Below are positions 41,289 to 51,637 of a DNA stretch of 64,000 nucleotides, one piece after another. Origin of the DNA: Lindgomyces ingoldianus. Taxonomy: Eukaryota > Ascomycota > Dothideomycetes > Pleosporales > Lindgomycetaceae. Numbering within the stretch: the stretch's first letter is position 1; every line of letters begins with the position of its first letter. Under the pieces are notes generated by a model, which ran no database searches, was not told the origin of the DNA, and worked only from the letters and a program-made list of their open reading frames with translations. The stretch covers positions 1,159,335 to 1,223,334 of the forward strand of contig NW_022985167.1 in assembly GCF_010093535.1 (NCBI RefSeq), in the 5' to 3' direction. A program made the position numbers and the translations under genes.

Positions 41289-43109
41289 TTATTCGGCTTC
41301 GTCCACATCTCCTGAGCTTTCAGCTTCGTTCGTGGTGCTTTTCTTTGGGACTTCGAAAACAGCAATGCCGGTTCGGCCCTTCCCTTCCATCCATCGACCT
41401 AATCTGGGCTCTTTTCCAACCGCCGCTACAATGCATAGCCCTGCTTTGCCTCGGTCTCCTCTCTCGCAGACGGACAGGCCGTTGACGATACCTCGTACTA
41501 AGATTGAGTCTGCAGTCTCATGAAGCCCATTGACCCCATTGCCGTTGACAAGCCGCTCTCCATCAACAGCAACCCGACCAACTTTCCCTAGTTCTTCGAT
41601 AGATCGTTTCTCAGACCCAACACGCCATGCTCGTATCCATCCGTCCCAGCTCGCGGATAGGATTAGATCTGCGAACGGTACTGTTGTGAGTGCTGTGATG
41701 TACCTTGGTAAACGTGGGCCTTTGACGCCTTTTTCTATGGCATGGACATCTGCTGACAGTTCGTCTGGAGCAAGTGGCGGGTCGCGTCCGTGAGCCAGTG
41801 GAAGAGTAAACAGTGGTTTCTTCTTGTTGATAGCCCATAGAGAGAGTGCCCCGTTGTCTGAGCCCGTGACGAACAGTCCCGTATCAAGGAGGGCAACGCA
41901 GTCAATCGAACCTTCCGCATACGCAATCGGGGGGTCGTCGTCATGGTTATGAACATCATTTGCCTGGGATTTCGGTCTGTCACCTTCGTGGCTAATATTA
42001 CCCCCAAATCGTCCCTTGCGTAATTTATCCATCCCTTTCTGCTTTGCAGAACCACCGCCCCTGAAGACTAGTTGGCTTTCTTCGACGACTTTCCATAATC
42101 TTGCAGTGCGATCTCGTGCACCCACGCTGACACATGTCTCCTGGTTGGTGTCCAGCCCACCTGCAATACCGATCACGGAATCCTGGTGGCCGAAGAGGGT
42201 TTCGATGTAGGCAAGCTCGGGGCAACTCCAAATTTTGATAGTGCGATCTGCGGAGGCTGAGAAGAGCTGTTCAGTGCCTCTTCGAAACGACAATGAGGTA
42301 ATGGCCGCACGATGTTGTGTGAACAGTTTGCGGGGTGTTAGGGTATCGGCATCCCAAATGATCAGTCGAGCGTTTTCATCCCCTGTTGCTAAGAATTTTC
42401 CGGAGTCGGATATAGCAACTGATATAATCGCAGCGGTGTGGCCGAGATAGTCACGGTCTTTCGCCTTGTTCTTGTTGCCCTTTCTCCAGAATAGTCGTTT
42501 CGGTCTTCGTCGAGGGAAAAAGTTCGTTGGTCTTTCCGTATCTGGAGCATTGTACGTCTCTGGGTCGAAAAGCTCCCACTTAGAAACCATTAAATCTTTG
42601 CTTATAGTCCAGACATGCGGGAGGAGAGCTGCACATCCAGTCACCGAGTGCTGCCGATCCGATTTTCCAAAAACATAATCTGCCGAAACAAAATCTAGAG
42701 TATTCGCGATCCTCCTATAGATCTTTCCCTTTGTCTCAGCTACATCCTCTTTCAGTCTTTCAGCAATCAAGTCCCGGTCTATCTGTTCGGCATCAAACCC
42801 CACATCCTCTTCTACCTCATTCCGGATGTTGTCAAGGTAACGTTCGGCGAGTCGTAATCGCTTTTCGGCCGCGGTCTCGATTTCATCTTCCGAAGAGCCG
42901 GATCCGTCCTGTTCTGCAGACTCGAAAAACTCATTGCCTTCGTCGTCCGAACTTCCACTTCCTGAAATTGAGTCGTCTCGCTCTGTTCGGCGGGGCGCTT
43001 TGGTGGATGAGGTTGAGGATGCTACATTTTGTTTTTTGGCAGCAGGTATGGGGGGCTCGGTTCTCTTCCGTTTCCGCTGAGAAGCTGGTGCCGTGAAGAA
43101 GGACGACAT
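41289..43109 (-). CDS. RRP9: Rrp9 (U3-55K), U3 snoRNP WD40 protein
   Basis: A box C/D U3 snoRNP-specific WD-repeat protein needed for 18S rRNA processing in the nucleolus. One exon, 606 residues, ATG at 43109. The N-terminus is basic with nuclear signals (RKRKR, AAKKQ), then acidic Ser/Glu stretches. The conserved block RLRLAERYLDNIRNEVEED precedes a beta-propeller. WD repeats are clear: LGHTAAIISVAISDSGKFLATG, THRAAITSLSFRRG-like and ASADRTIKIWS, FGHQDSVIGIAG, and VTGSDNGALSLWAIN. An insert between the fourth and fifth blades (about residues 345-385) is charged. The length is close to yeast Rrp9 (573). The gene is divergent from RPT4, sharing a 390-base promoter region. Confidence 0.94.
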   Translation of the reverse strand: MSSFFTAPASQRKRKRTEPPIPAAKKQNVASSTSSTKAPRRTERDDSISGSGSSDDEGNEFFESAEQDGSGSSEDEIETAAEKRLRLAERYLDNIRNEVEEDVGFDAEQIDRDLIAERLKEDVAETKGKIYRRIANTLDFVSADYVFGKSDRQHSVTGCAALLPHVWTISKDLMVSKWELFDPETYNAPDTERPTNFFPRRRPKRLFWRKGNKNKAKDRDYLGHTAAIISVAISDSGKFLATGDENARLIIWDADTLTPRKLFTQHRAAITSLSFRRGTEQLFSASADRTIKIWSCPELAYIETLFGHQDSVIGIAGGLDTNQETCVSVGARDRTARLWKVVEESQLVFRGGGSAKQKGMDKLRKGRFGGNISHEGDRPKSQANDVHNHDDDPPIAYAEGSIDCVALLDTGLFVTGSDNGALSLWAINKKKPLFTLPLAHGRDPPLAPDELSADVHAIEKGVKGPRLPRYITALTTVPFADLILSASWDGWIRAWRVGSEKRSIEELGKVGRVAVDGERLVNGNGVNGLHETADSILVRGIVNGLSVCERGDRGKAGLCIVAAVGKEPRLGRWMEGKGRTGIAVFEVPKKSTTNEAESSGDVDEAE

Positions 43110-43499
43110 TATGGGAGAATTCTATGACGGAAGGTAAATAAGCTGCGACATGAAGCTCTAGAAATTTATGTCGGCGATGAACTTTTCTGATCCCGATCGG
43201 TTATATGTTTTTCCGGTAATCTGGCCTGTGCTTGACGCCAAGACGCAGGTCGAGCTTCACAGTGCGAAGTGAACGATAAGCTTGACCACCTACCACCGCC
43301 ATCACTGCCCGTCGTTGCCCGTTGACCTCCCTCCACTTCATTGAAGAAATTCTTTAGTCGCAAATTAGCTTCTCCGGAGCCAGTTGTCCACCCCTCCCCC
43401 TTACCGAACTAACCTTTACTGTTTACACAGCTTTGTCGCCTGTAGCCCGCCTTCGGGAATCCGCAACTCCCCTCAACAACACCATCCTACGCATTCGCT
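43110..43499. other. shared divergent promoter of RRP9 and RPT4
   Basis: Only 390 bases separate the two start codons, so ribosome-biogenesis and proteasome genes share regulatory DNA here. No Rpn4-type proteasome box (GGTGGCAAA) was found on reading both strands. Confidence 0.6.
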
Positions 43500-44799
43500 A
43501 TGAGCGGAAGCAGTGACCCAGAGAGAGAGCATGCTCTTGAACAATACAAGGCGAAACTTTTGGAGTCGAGAGAGTGGGAGGCAAAGTTAAAGGCGCTACG
43601 GTTAGACATTAAGGGACTCCAGCACGACTTCGATGTGTCAGAAGACAATATCAAGGCGCTTCAGAGCGTAGGCCAGATAATAGGGGAAGTTCTCAAGCAG
43701 CTTGATGAGGAGCGATGTGAGTCCCCATATGTCTACCCTGTCGCATATTAACCCTGCAACCAGAACTGGAAGCTAACATTACCTAGTCATTGTCAAGGCC
43801 TCCTCAGGGCCTCGCTATGTCGTTGGGTGTCGTTCCAAAGTCGATAAAGTAAAGCTCAAGCAAGGAACTCGCGTTGCGCTAGACATGACCACGCTCACGA
43901 TAATGCGAATGCTACCCCGCGAAGTCGACCCGCTCGTCTACAATATGTCTTTGGAAGACCCCGGACAAGTCAGCTTCGGAGGCATTGGTGGTCTGAACGA
44001 GCAGATTCGAGAGCTCCGAGAGGTTATTGAGCTTCCACTCAAGAACCCCGAGCTCTTCCTTCGAGTCGGCATCAAGCCCCCCAAGGGAGTGTTACTGTAC
44101 GGGCCACCCGGGACTGGAAAGACGCTGCTAGCTCGAGCGGTGGCAAGCAGCCTGGAGACAAACTTCTTGAAAGTTGTGTCTTCCGCTATCGTCGACAAGT
44201 ATATTGGAGAGTCAGCACGTCTCATTCGAGAGATGTTCGGCTACGCAAAGGAACACGAGCCTTGCATCATCTTCATGGACGAAATCGACGCTATTGGCGG
44301 ACGAAGGTTCTCTGAAGGCACATCCGCAGATCGGGAGATCCAGCGAACGTTGATGGAACTGCTCAACCAGCTGGACGGTTTCGACTATCTCGGACAGACG
44401 AAGATCATCATGGCAACAAATCGACCCGATACCCTGGATCCTGCCCTCCTTCGTGCTGGACGATTGGACCGAAAGATCGAGATCCCGTTGCCGAATGAAG
44501 TGGGTCGTCTGGAGATTCTTAAGATCCACGCCAGTGGCGTGCAGACGGAAGGTGAGATCGACTTCGAGAGTATCGTCAAGATGAGCGATCAGTTCAACGG
44601 AGCTGATTTGCGAAACGTCGTCACTGAAGCGTAAGTCCCAACTCCAATCCACCCTAGGCTGAAGCTAATACATTTCAGCGGTCTCTTCGCCATCAAAGAC
44701 TACCGAGACGCAATCAACCAAGACGACTTTAACAAAGCAGTGCGCAAGATGGCCGAGTCGAAGAAGCTAGAGGGCAAGCTCGAGTACCAGAAGCTATAA
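43500..44799 (+). CDS. RPT4: 26S proteasome regulatory ATPase Rpt4
   Basis: An AAA ATPase of the 19S base ring that unfolds substrates for the 20S core. Exons are 43500-43716, 43787-44630 and 44679-44799, giving 393 residues, the family's usual size. An N-terminal coiled coil (residues about 15-70) is followed by an OB fold ([15 protein letters not shown]). Walker A is GPPGTGKT at 178-185, Walker B ends at Asp237-Glu238 ([14 protein letters not shown]). The second region of homology has [21 protein letters not shown] with both arginine fingers. The last intron splits codon Ala of VVTEA, and the final exon supplies [12 protein letters not shown] and the C-terminal helix. The subunit is called Rpt4 rather than another Rpt because of the pore and N-terminal sequence pattern. 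Nothing is missing. Confidence 0.96.
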
Positions 44800-44920
44800 G
44801 GTGGGGCATTCTCAAATGGCGCATTTGGGAATGGATGATGGCACTGCATGAAAAACCGAACCACCCATCATGTATAATAGCAAGTTATCTTAGTAGCAGA
44901 ATCACCCATTCTGCGGAGAC

Positions 44921-45704
44921 TCATGCATAGTCTACTATCCTTGTCGTTGTGTCATACATCTGCCGTATGTCTGACAAGACCCATCTCAGTTCCAGCTCCT
45001 TGAAATAGTTTGGGCTTTCGGAAACTTTCCTGAACCCCACACTCTCAAAGAGTTTGATGCTCCTCACATTTCCCTCATCGATCTTGACTCGTAGGTACTT
45101 GAGATGACCCCCTGACTTTGCTCCACCATGACTACCGTGGTATTCGTGCAGAATCTCGGGAAGGTACGATGCGATGTACCATAGGAAACTCGACAAAACG
45201 CTCTTTCCTAGACCCTGTCCTTGGAGATCTTTCCGAGCAATCATGATCTCTATCTCTCCAACTACAGCTTGCTGGCCTTTCTCCATGTTAACACCATTCG
45301 TCGTCTTGTTCTCGTCCTCGTCCTCATGATCCCCATATAGAAACAAGTTGACATCGCCGATCATAGTAGTTGGAGAGTCATCTTTGCCAGGAATAATCTT
45401 TAATCTTCCATCCTGTAACTCCTCGGATGAAGAAACTGCAGAATTTGCACATGCGATGAAAGTAAGTTTATCGGCGTCGTCGCGCCAGCTTGTTTGCATG
45501 TCGTATTCTTGCAGGAGAGTGAGAGGCTCGGAGGCTGTTGCTATTTGGAGGTCTTCATCTTGCATCCAGGAGTGGTAGGTTGGCACATGGTGCTTTGAAT
45601 AAGGCACCAGCAAGACTTTAGGATTGAGGATGGCTGAGGAATAGTTTTAGTTGAGGGTTTTGGGGGAAGAGGGGAGGTGGACCTTTGTGTTCGTTGAGTT
45701 TCAT
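44921..45704 (-). CDS. NAT9: GNAT acetyltransferase, NAT9-like
   Basis: A GCN5-related N-acetyltransferase of the NAT9 family, 244 residues; substrate unknown (animal NAT9 affects microtubules). Exons are 45704-45683 and 45633-44921. The 22-base first exon encodes MKLNEHK, and splicing restores the family start ILNPKVLLVPYSKHHVPTYH. The acetyl-CoA loop is DLQGQGLGKSVL (the Q/RxxGxG/A pattern), and the late helix EGNVRSIKLFESVGFRKV is typical. The substrate-side beta strands include GEIEIMIAR. A Glu/Asp-rich loop (DHEDEDENK) interrupts the middle. The proposed donor GTCCAC matches the consensus only at GT, so the first exon is less certain than the rest. Its stop is 121 bases from the RPT4 stop on the other strand. 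Confidence 0.87.
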
Positions 45705-46246
45705 GTTTGGAGCTTTAAGCTGGTCCTCTTACTGTTATGGGGATATTTATTTTGGGAAGATGTGGGCATTCCTGTGGGTGTGAGGCAGAGCCGAATTTGA
45801 TGCTGAGTGAGGGTTCGAGAGGGCGAGGTGATTGGCTAAACCAATTTGCAACGGTGTTGAGAGAAGACCTCGGTCTTTGCTCAACTCATGCTTTGAGGAT
45901 CAGTTAAGTCCCTTTCCACTCACATTTACCAGACCTCCATCCAAGAAAAATTTAATCCACAAGCTCTAGATTCTTTCGCGAGAATTTCCAACATGTAGCA
46001 CAGGTGGAGGTAGCCTAACATGAATTCGACCATCAACGAATATTTACGTTCATTTTGACCCTCTTTGAAAGCCTTGGGTTTTCCCTTTGACTCGTCGGCT
46101 GGTTAGTTCTGAGGTGGTTTGACGGATAAATCATTGGTCTGCCGGCAACTACCGAGGAATGGAGGACAATCCCAACCTTCAACCTCTCCCGTAAACTCGA
46201 GCCTATCATAGCTCAAGACCTACTCTTGCGTAATCACTTGAATCTA
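45705..46246. other. divergent promoter of NAT9-like and Erg26-like genes
   Basis: 542 bases with no gene. No clear TATA box; the right end is the leader of the dehydrogenase gene. Confidence 0.4.
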
Positions 46247-47496
46247 ATGGCACTTCAAAGAGTTTTGGTAACTGGTGGGACTGGATTCTTGGGCTCAGAG
46301 ATCGTGAAAGCGCTCGTCAAAGCAAAAAGCTACGAGGTCACCGCCGTTGACATCAATCCCCCTGCTCTGGGCACCTCAACTTTCTCTCACGTCCGCTACG
46401 TGAGAGCCAACGTACTTCATCTGGAAGAGTTGGTGAAGGTGTTTAACGAAGCGAAACCCACTATTGTTGTTCATACCGTGGGGGTGTATACCCTCGGACA
46501 TGCACGGTACAGTCGGAAAGGAAAGGATGCTATTTTCGCGATCAATATCCGGGGTACGAAGAATGCGATTGCGGCGGCGAAAGAGTGTGGGGCCAGGGGA
46601 TTCGTGTATACATCTTCGATTGCTGTGCTAGGTGACGAGATTGATGCGGATTTTGCGAATGTGGATGAGACGTGGCCCACTGGCAGTGCAACCCTGGTGT
46701 ACGGGCAGAGTAAGGTACATATATATCCACGGATTCATCATCGCTCATACCTTTCTGTTTCTCAGCCTTACCATGAAATGCCGTTCCTCTATCTCCTCTC
46801 AGATTTATTGGTAAAAGCGTCGCCGCTCTTCTTAATCTCCGAGAGTTTTCTACCCTGACAAATCCCTAGTCTATTGCAGAAACCTCCGTTCTCTCCTCCA
46901 ACGCTTCAGATTTCCTCACTTGCAGTCTCCGCCCTGCAACAATCTTCGGCCCCAGAGACCCAGCCTGCGTCCCCATCCTCCACTCCTGCATAGCAAAAGG
47001 CGAAACCCCATTTGTCATTGGCACAGGCACCAACCTCTGCGACTTCGCCTACGTCTCCAATGTCGCAGATGCACACGTCCTCGCGGTCCGCAACCTCACC
47101 ACGACCGGCACTGCCGCTGGCCAAGCCATCTTCATCACTAACGGTGAGCCTGTCGCTTTCCGGGACTTTTGTATAGCGGTGTGGAAGGAGTTTGGTCATG
47201 TCCCGCCATTTCAGGTGAGGATTCCAGCCGGGTTGGCCTGGTGGCTTGCAGCGATTGCTGAAGGGGTGGGATGGGTGGTGGGGAAAGAAGGATCGTTGTG
47301 TAGGGGTGCAGTCAGAGATGCGACGGCGGTGAGGTATGTTAGTCTGAAGAAGGCGACTAGAATTTTGGGATACGTGCCGAAAGTCAGTTTACCAGAAGCG
47401 TTGAAGATTACTTGTGAGGTGAGTTGACTTCGAAATATGAAGACTAGAGTATGCTAATATGACTCGTAGCACTATAAACGGCAGGTTGGAAGTTAA
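46247..47496 (+). CDS. NAD(P)-dependent sterol/3-beta-hydroxysteroid dehydrogenase, Erg26-like
   Basis: An extended short-chain dehydrogenase related to sterol-4-alpha-carboxylate 3-dehydrogenase, the ergosterol C-4 demethylation enzyme. Exons are 46247-46714, 46870-47418 and 47470-47496, giving 347 residues, the length of yeast Erg26 (349). The nucleotide-binding loop is VTGGTGFLGSEIV at the N-terminus. The catalytic Ser lies in YTSSIAVLG, and the YxxxK pair is YGQSK just before intron 1. The Rossmann acidic residue follows in TAVDINP. Downstream are RPATIFGPRD and the 3-beta-HSD mark NVADAHVLAV. The last exon encodes only HYKRQVGS. Fungi carry several paralogues of this family, so it may be a non-essential relative rather than the true Erg26; a different metabolite as substrate is possible. 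Confidence 0.88.
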
Positions 47497-48669
47497 TGAT
47501 ATGATGCATCCCCTTTAATTTCTCGAGTATCTAGACATGTAATTGGAACTCACTGGCCCGAAGTTTGGCTTTAAGTCTGGTCACAGTATTGCTGAAACCA
47601 TGCCGAACCTTTTGAACTTAGGGACAACATACGATCTCGGGATTCCTAGTCATCGTAACCGGCCGACATGAAGGATTTGATGTATCATCATTCGTAATTC
47701 GGAAACCATCAAAGACCAATTTGTGGTAGGTTAATTCGTCGCCCAGGGAGCAACATAGCCAATCTTCAACTCTCTCACTACCTGTAAAGGAGACAAACAC
47801 GGTTCAGGTTCTGTGGTTCTTGTCTATGGCAAGCTCATGCAATGTCCGTACGATCTTCTCGTGGCGGGAAACGGCGATATTGACCAGCAGCCTTCTCTCC
47901 TTGTGTTTCCATCTTCTATGCCCTATCGGGGACCTGTGCAGCGAAGGTTCCACAAATCCGATGTATTCGCCAGAAGGCGCACACATTCTTCCCACACGCA
48001 AGAAGATCTTGCGAGATTTATGATACTTGCTGTGAAGAGTTCTCTAGAACTGCGGTGTTCACAGAAGTTGAGTACGCAACCCGGGTTACCGCGTTTGGGG
48101 GCAGTGGCAGTCAACCGTGCCTACTCTAAATAGCGAGAAGCCGACAAATGGATTTGCCCCTCGCTCCCCACCTTTTAACATCTTCCTCCACTCCCTCTCT
48201 TTCTCCTTTTTAACTTCCTTCCTTCTGTCTAGCGTGTATTCTGTGGGATTTCTACGGTGGGGTTCAAACGGCAAGTCCTCACAATCCTCTTTGCTCCTAC
48301 GGGGTTTCCCGACGAGTCAAGCCTTCTTGGTGAGAGGTCTGGAGTCTACCAATAAATCTTGGGCCTTCTGTTATGTCTAGAGCTTCGCAGTTTCCAGTGA
48401 ACTCTTCTCTACCTGGTAGCTGATGGGTTTACATAGGCCTAAATCTTTCATCACTGGGAGCTTAGGCTTGAGATACCCTTAATTTCTCGACGGCCTTTAA
48501 GTCTTCAACACTTCAATCCTTCCATTTCGACGGGGATTACAGGTGTTCCATATCCACTGGGGGGGGGGCTCGAAGAACTAGTTGTTCTCCATCGCGGCAG
48601 TTGGTGGGTAATTGGCTTATCCAACCAGCTGGGAGCGAAGCTGACGACTTGCAGAACAACAGAGCAGTA
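47497..48669. other. 1.2-kb intergenic region with pyrimidine-rich tract and G-run
   Basis: Holds the 3' flank of the dehydrogenase and the leader of the F-box-like gene. A strong C/T tract (about 48150-48240) and a run of ten G (48559-48568) are the only marked features. The frame at 48117-48380 lies in this C/T tract and is not convincing. Confidence 0.45.
48559..48568 (+). repeat. run of ten G
   Basis: Ten consecutive G bases about 100 bases before the start codon of the F-box-like gene; a likely slippage or assembly-sensitive site. Confidence 0.8.
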
Positions 48670-49932
48670 ATGTCAAACGTAATTTCTCGTGTTGTAGTTG
48701 AACATCTAAAGCCAGATGGACAACAAAGCCAGGTTCTGGACATCGTCCTCCCGTCCGCAACAGACCAGGCCTCCGAAGGGACAGATCAGCTGCGCCGATT
48801 TCCAACAGAGGTCCGTCTTATGATATTCGAGGAACTCTTGATCGTCTGGCCAAAGACTGTGTTCAGAGGGGCGTATGAGTTTGGCCCGCTCGACAAGAGA
48901 GAATTCGACGAAGAGATCGACGTTCCATGGCAGATTCTCCAGACTTGTCGTAAGTACCATGATGAAGCAGCTCCCATCATGTACGGGAAGAACCGGTTTG
49001 TCTTCTGCACTGGTAAACATGGCGAACCAGGGGAGTTCTGGCGATTCCCGGTTAACATCCACTATCTACAATACGTTACAGACTTGGGCATATATTTCCG
49101 GGCCGACAGCCCTGATGAGCAAGGTTCACAGAGGGTCGCACATTTCCTCAAAGCTATTTCCCGGCGGGCTACCAATCTCAAATATCTTGTGGTTCTCGTA
49201 TCTTCTGATCGATTCTACGAGGCGAAATGTCCGTGGGATATTCTATTCTTCCATCACCCAGTTTGCGAAGCGCTCATAGAGCTCATTGAACGGAGGACGG
49301 CTCAGCACTTGAAAATTCGTCTCCACAATGGAGCTTTGCTTTTCCCTTCTTTAGCTCATTTCCTGGACCAGACTTTCAGGAAGAATGGGCCTTCGGCGGA
49401 TCGATCGCTCACTTTCACTTCCTCTTGTACCTGTCCCAAAGGTTGTCCCCATCACCCGACAGACGTATGCTTTCTATGCGATTGGCCGAAGCAGCAGAAG
49501 GAGAGCAAACCCATCGAAAAAGTTGTGTCCCATCTGTGCAGTGTCGAGTCGTGTGAGGGGCGTATGATGGAAATGCAAGATGACCTCTTCGAGCATGGTA
49601 TCTTACCCCTAGAAGAGGATTCTGAGGGCGATAGTGAGGGCGATGACGGCGTTGAGTTCGGCCTATTTGTGGCGGGACTTCCATTTGAGGATGACTATGA
49701 CGAGAGCCGACTTGGATTCAGTTCTGGCTAGTATGAGTTAAACTCTCTACATTTGCGAAGTCTCACTAACTTCTACAGCCTTCTCCCTGGCCAATCACGT
49801 CGTTATCGAAGTCAGATAACGGCCCCTGAGGTGTGGTCCTTTCGACAGATGACGCTCCTTGAATTCTTCAAGGTCATCGAATACGGCCAATACCTCGACA
49901 TGGTATTCGGCCCGGCTGGCTTCGAATCTTAA
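48670..49932 (+). CDS. F-box-like (2EXR-type) protein with a Cys/His cluster
   Basis: A fungal F-box-like protein, 404 residues, exons 48670-49730 and 49779-49932. An intron of 48 bases with a CTAAC branch point joins SSG to YLLPGQSRRYRSQ; ignoring it would stop the protein at 49731. First ATG is 48670. The RFPTEVRLMIFEELL stretch (about residues 43-57) is the F-box/2EXR start, followed by the ILQTCRKYHDEAAPIMYGKN block common to this family. Around residue 260 a compact cluster, CTCPKGCPHHPTDVCFLCDW, then CSVESC, could bind zinc; this is unusual for the family. The C-terminal half has a very acidic stretch (EEDSEGDSEGDDG). Most relatives have no known substrate. The F-box suggests ubiquitin-ligase adaptor work, but this is inference. 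Confidence 0.78.
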
Positions 49933-50620
49933 GCGTTTCTCTCCCTGAAAGCAGTGTTTAGGCAAGTTTCCCACAAGGTCGCATTAATTCTTAATTCATA
50001 TCCCTTCACAACCCCCCGCCAGACATATTTTGCGTCCACAAGCTCCTACTCCCAACTCTTTCCTGCACTAGACCAATTCCCCTCCACTACCTTTGCTTTG
50101 CATAGACAGGCTGTCTACTTCTGTATTGGCTTCTTTTTGTGTCATATGCTTCCTGGCGAGGAGGAAGAGAAGGAGAAGGAAGAGAAGGAGAAGGAAGAGA
50201 AGGAGGAGAAGGAGGAGGAGGAGGAGGAGGAGGAGGAGGAGGAGGAGGAGGGAGAGGTGTAAGAAGAGGTGTAACTATATCCCTACCATATGAATAATAT
50301 GTCTATGAAGGGTAATGAAGGGCAAAGGATGTTATATCTGGTGGACACAGCCAGCATCCATGTGCGGATGTAGGGTAGGAGTAGAGTACTAGCTAATATG
50401 CTAATGGAATCTCGCATACATATAACTTGGTCCGATACTCTTGCGAACATATCATGCTCATGATGTTAGTAGTTGTTAAGTTCTCCCCTGTCCTTGGGCT
50501 CCCTGTACTGTGTCTGTTCTCTGCTTTCTGTGTTCACATATCCTAAAACCATACACCTGAATTTCCCTGTTATACATGGAGTCTACTCCCCAGATCCCTT
50601 CATATAATGAACCCCTTACA
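49933..50620. other. intergenic between convergent F-box-like and ATP11 genes
   Basis: Holds the GA-rich microsatellite (50158-50258) and the two 3' flanks. The 102-codon frame there is just the repeat read as Glu/Lys. Confidence 0.5.
50158..50258. repeat. GA-rich microsatellite (GAG/GAA trinucleotide array)
   Basis: A purine-only array, first mixed GAG/GAA/AAG then pure GAG repeats for about 50 bases. Typical of a polymorphic microsatellite. Confidence 0.9.
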
Positions 50621-51637
50621 TCACACTAATTTCTCTGCCTCTTCTAACAACTGCTCAACCCGAAACCTGCCATCCCCTCGCGTAAACATCTCCAATAGCT
50701 CCCCTCTCCCTCTCCCTTCCGCTCCCACAACATAGAACTTCTGCATACACATAACCAGCCATCGCGCTTCGTCCACACTGACGCCCCGGTTTGCGACGAC
50801 GGTTCCCTGCCCGAGGACGAGATCGTGCGAGTCTGCGAGCTCGGAATGGAAGGTTATGGTTGTGTGAGGGCTGGCGTATTCTCCCCGGAGCTTGTATTCG
50901 GCAAGGGAAGCAAAGAGGAGGGTTGTGGTGAAGGGGTGCGGGTGGGCGAACTGGAGGAAGTGAAGTTCGGCCGCCTGGGGGGGAGATGGTGGGGTTTCTG
51001 AGGAGGTGGATGTTGTGATATTGGTGGAGATTTGCCGAGGGAGGGGGAGGACAAAGGAGGGGTGTTTTTTTGCGTTCTGTAGGAGTGAGGAGAATGTTGA
51101 AGAGGGGAGGGAGAAGTGCAGGGATTGCGGGTTTGAGGCATGCCGGAGGCGCCAGAGGGTTTGGATTTCTTTGGCGGGGAGTGGGAAGATTTTGGAGAGA
51201 GTGAGGAAGGATTGGAGGGTTTTTACTCCGGGTGGTGGTGGTGGTGGGGTTGATGTGGGGGATTGAGGTGTTGGAGGAGGTGATGGTGGGTGGAATGGCT
51301 GACTCGAGGAGATTGTGGGTGACAGTGTGGGTGGTGGTGGTGGAGGTGTGAGCGGTGCGGTTTCGCCTGGGGCTGCGGCTTGTTTGCGGAGTCTTTCTAT
51401 CTTGTCTTTATACGCTTCTTTTAGTTGTGAGATGTCCTTAAGGCCTTCTTCTTTTGCTTTTGATTCTAGTTTGTCTTTGTATTTGGCCAGTATACGCTCT
51501 TGCGTCCCATGGGTTGCAAGAAAGCGGACGTCTTGGACACGAGCCCACCGCCGTTGACAGATTCGGGGGTTCCAGAGCGGTTGGGGGAGGAGATGCCGTA
51601 TCGTTGGTGTGGTCGGTATGCGGACGGAGGCTACCAT
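50621..51637 (-). CDS. ATP11: ATP synthase F1 assembly chaperone Atp11
   Basis: A mitochondrial matrix chaperone that holds the free beta subunit until F1 assembles. One exon, 338 residues, ATG at 51637. The N-terminus (about residues 1-40) is Arg-rich without acids, a mitochondrial presequence. A coiled-coil segment (ERILAKYKDKLESKAKEEG through ERLRKQ) is the family's N-terminal helix. The folded domain includes KTLQSFLTLSKI, EIQTLWRLRHA, AELHFLQFAHP and the hallmark end WLVMCMQKFYV. A poly-Pro insert (PPPPPPTLSP, then SPPPTPQSPTSTPPPPPPG) separates helix and core; relatives I know have a shorter linker there. A second Ser/Pro loop lies near residue 210. The insert lies on a purine-rich DNA strand in the same 50-51 kb area as the microsatellite. 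Confidence 0.9.
   Translation of the reverse strand: MVASVRIPTTPTIRHLLPQPLWNPRICQRRWARVQDVRFLATHGTQERILAKYKDKLESKAKEEGLKDISQLKEAYKDKIERLRKQAAAPGETAPLTPPPPPPTLSPTISSSQPFHPPSPPPTPQSPTSTPPPPPPGVKTLQSFLTLSKIFPLPAKEIQTLWRLRHASNPQSLHFSLPSSTFSSLLQNAKKHPSFVLPLPRQISTNITTSTSSETPPSPPQAAELHFLQFAHPHPFTTTLLFASLAEYKLRGEYASPHTTITFHSELADSHDLVLGQGTVVANRGVSVDEARWLVMCMQKFYVVGAEGRGRGELLEMFTRGDGRFRVEQLLEEAEKLV

Noticed and set aside
50009..50262. Glu/Lys-rich coding region
   Set aside because: It is the GA-rich microsatellite read as codons.
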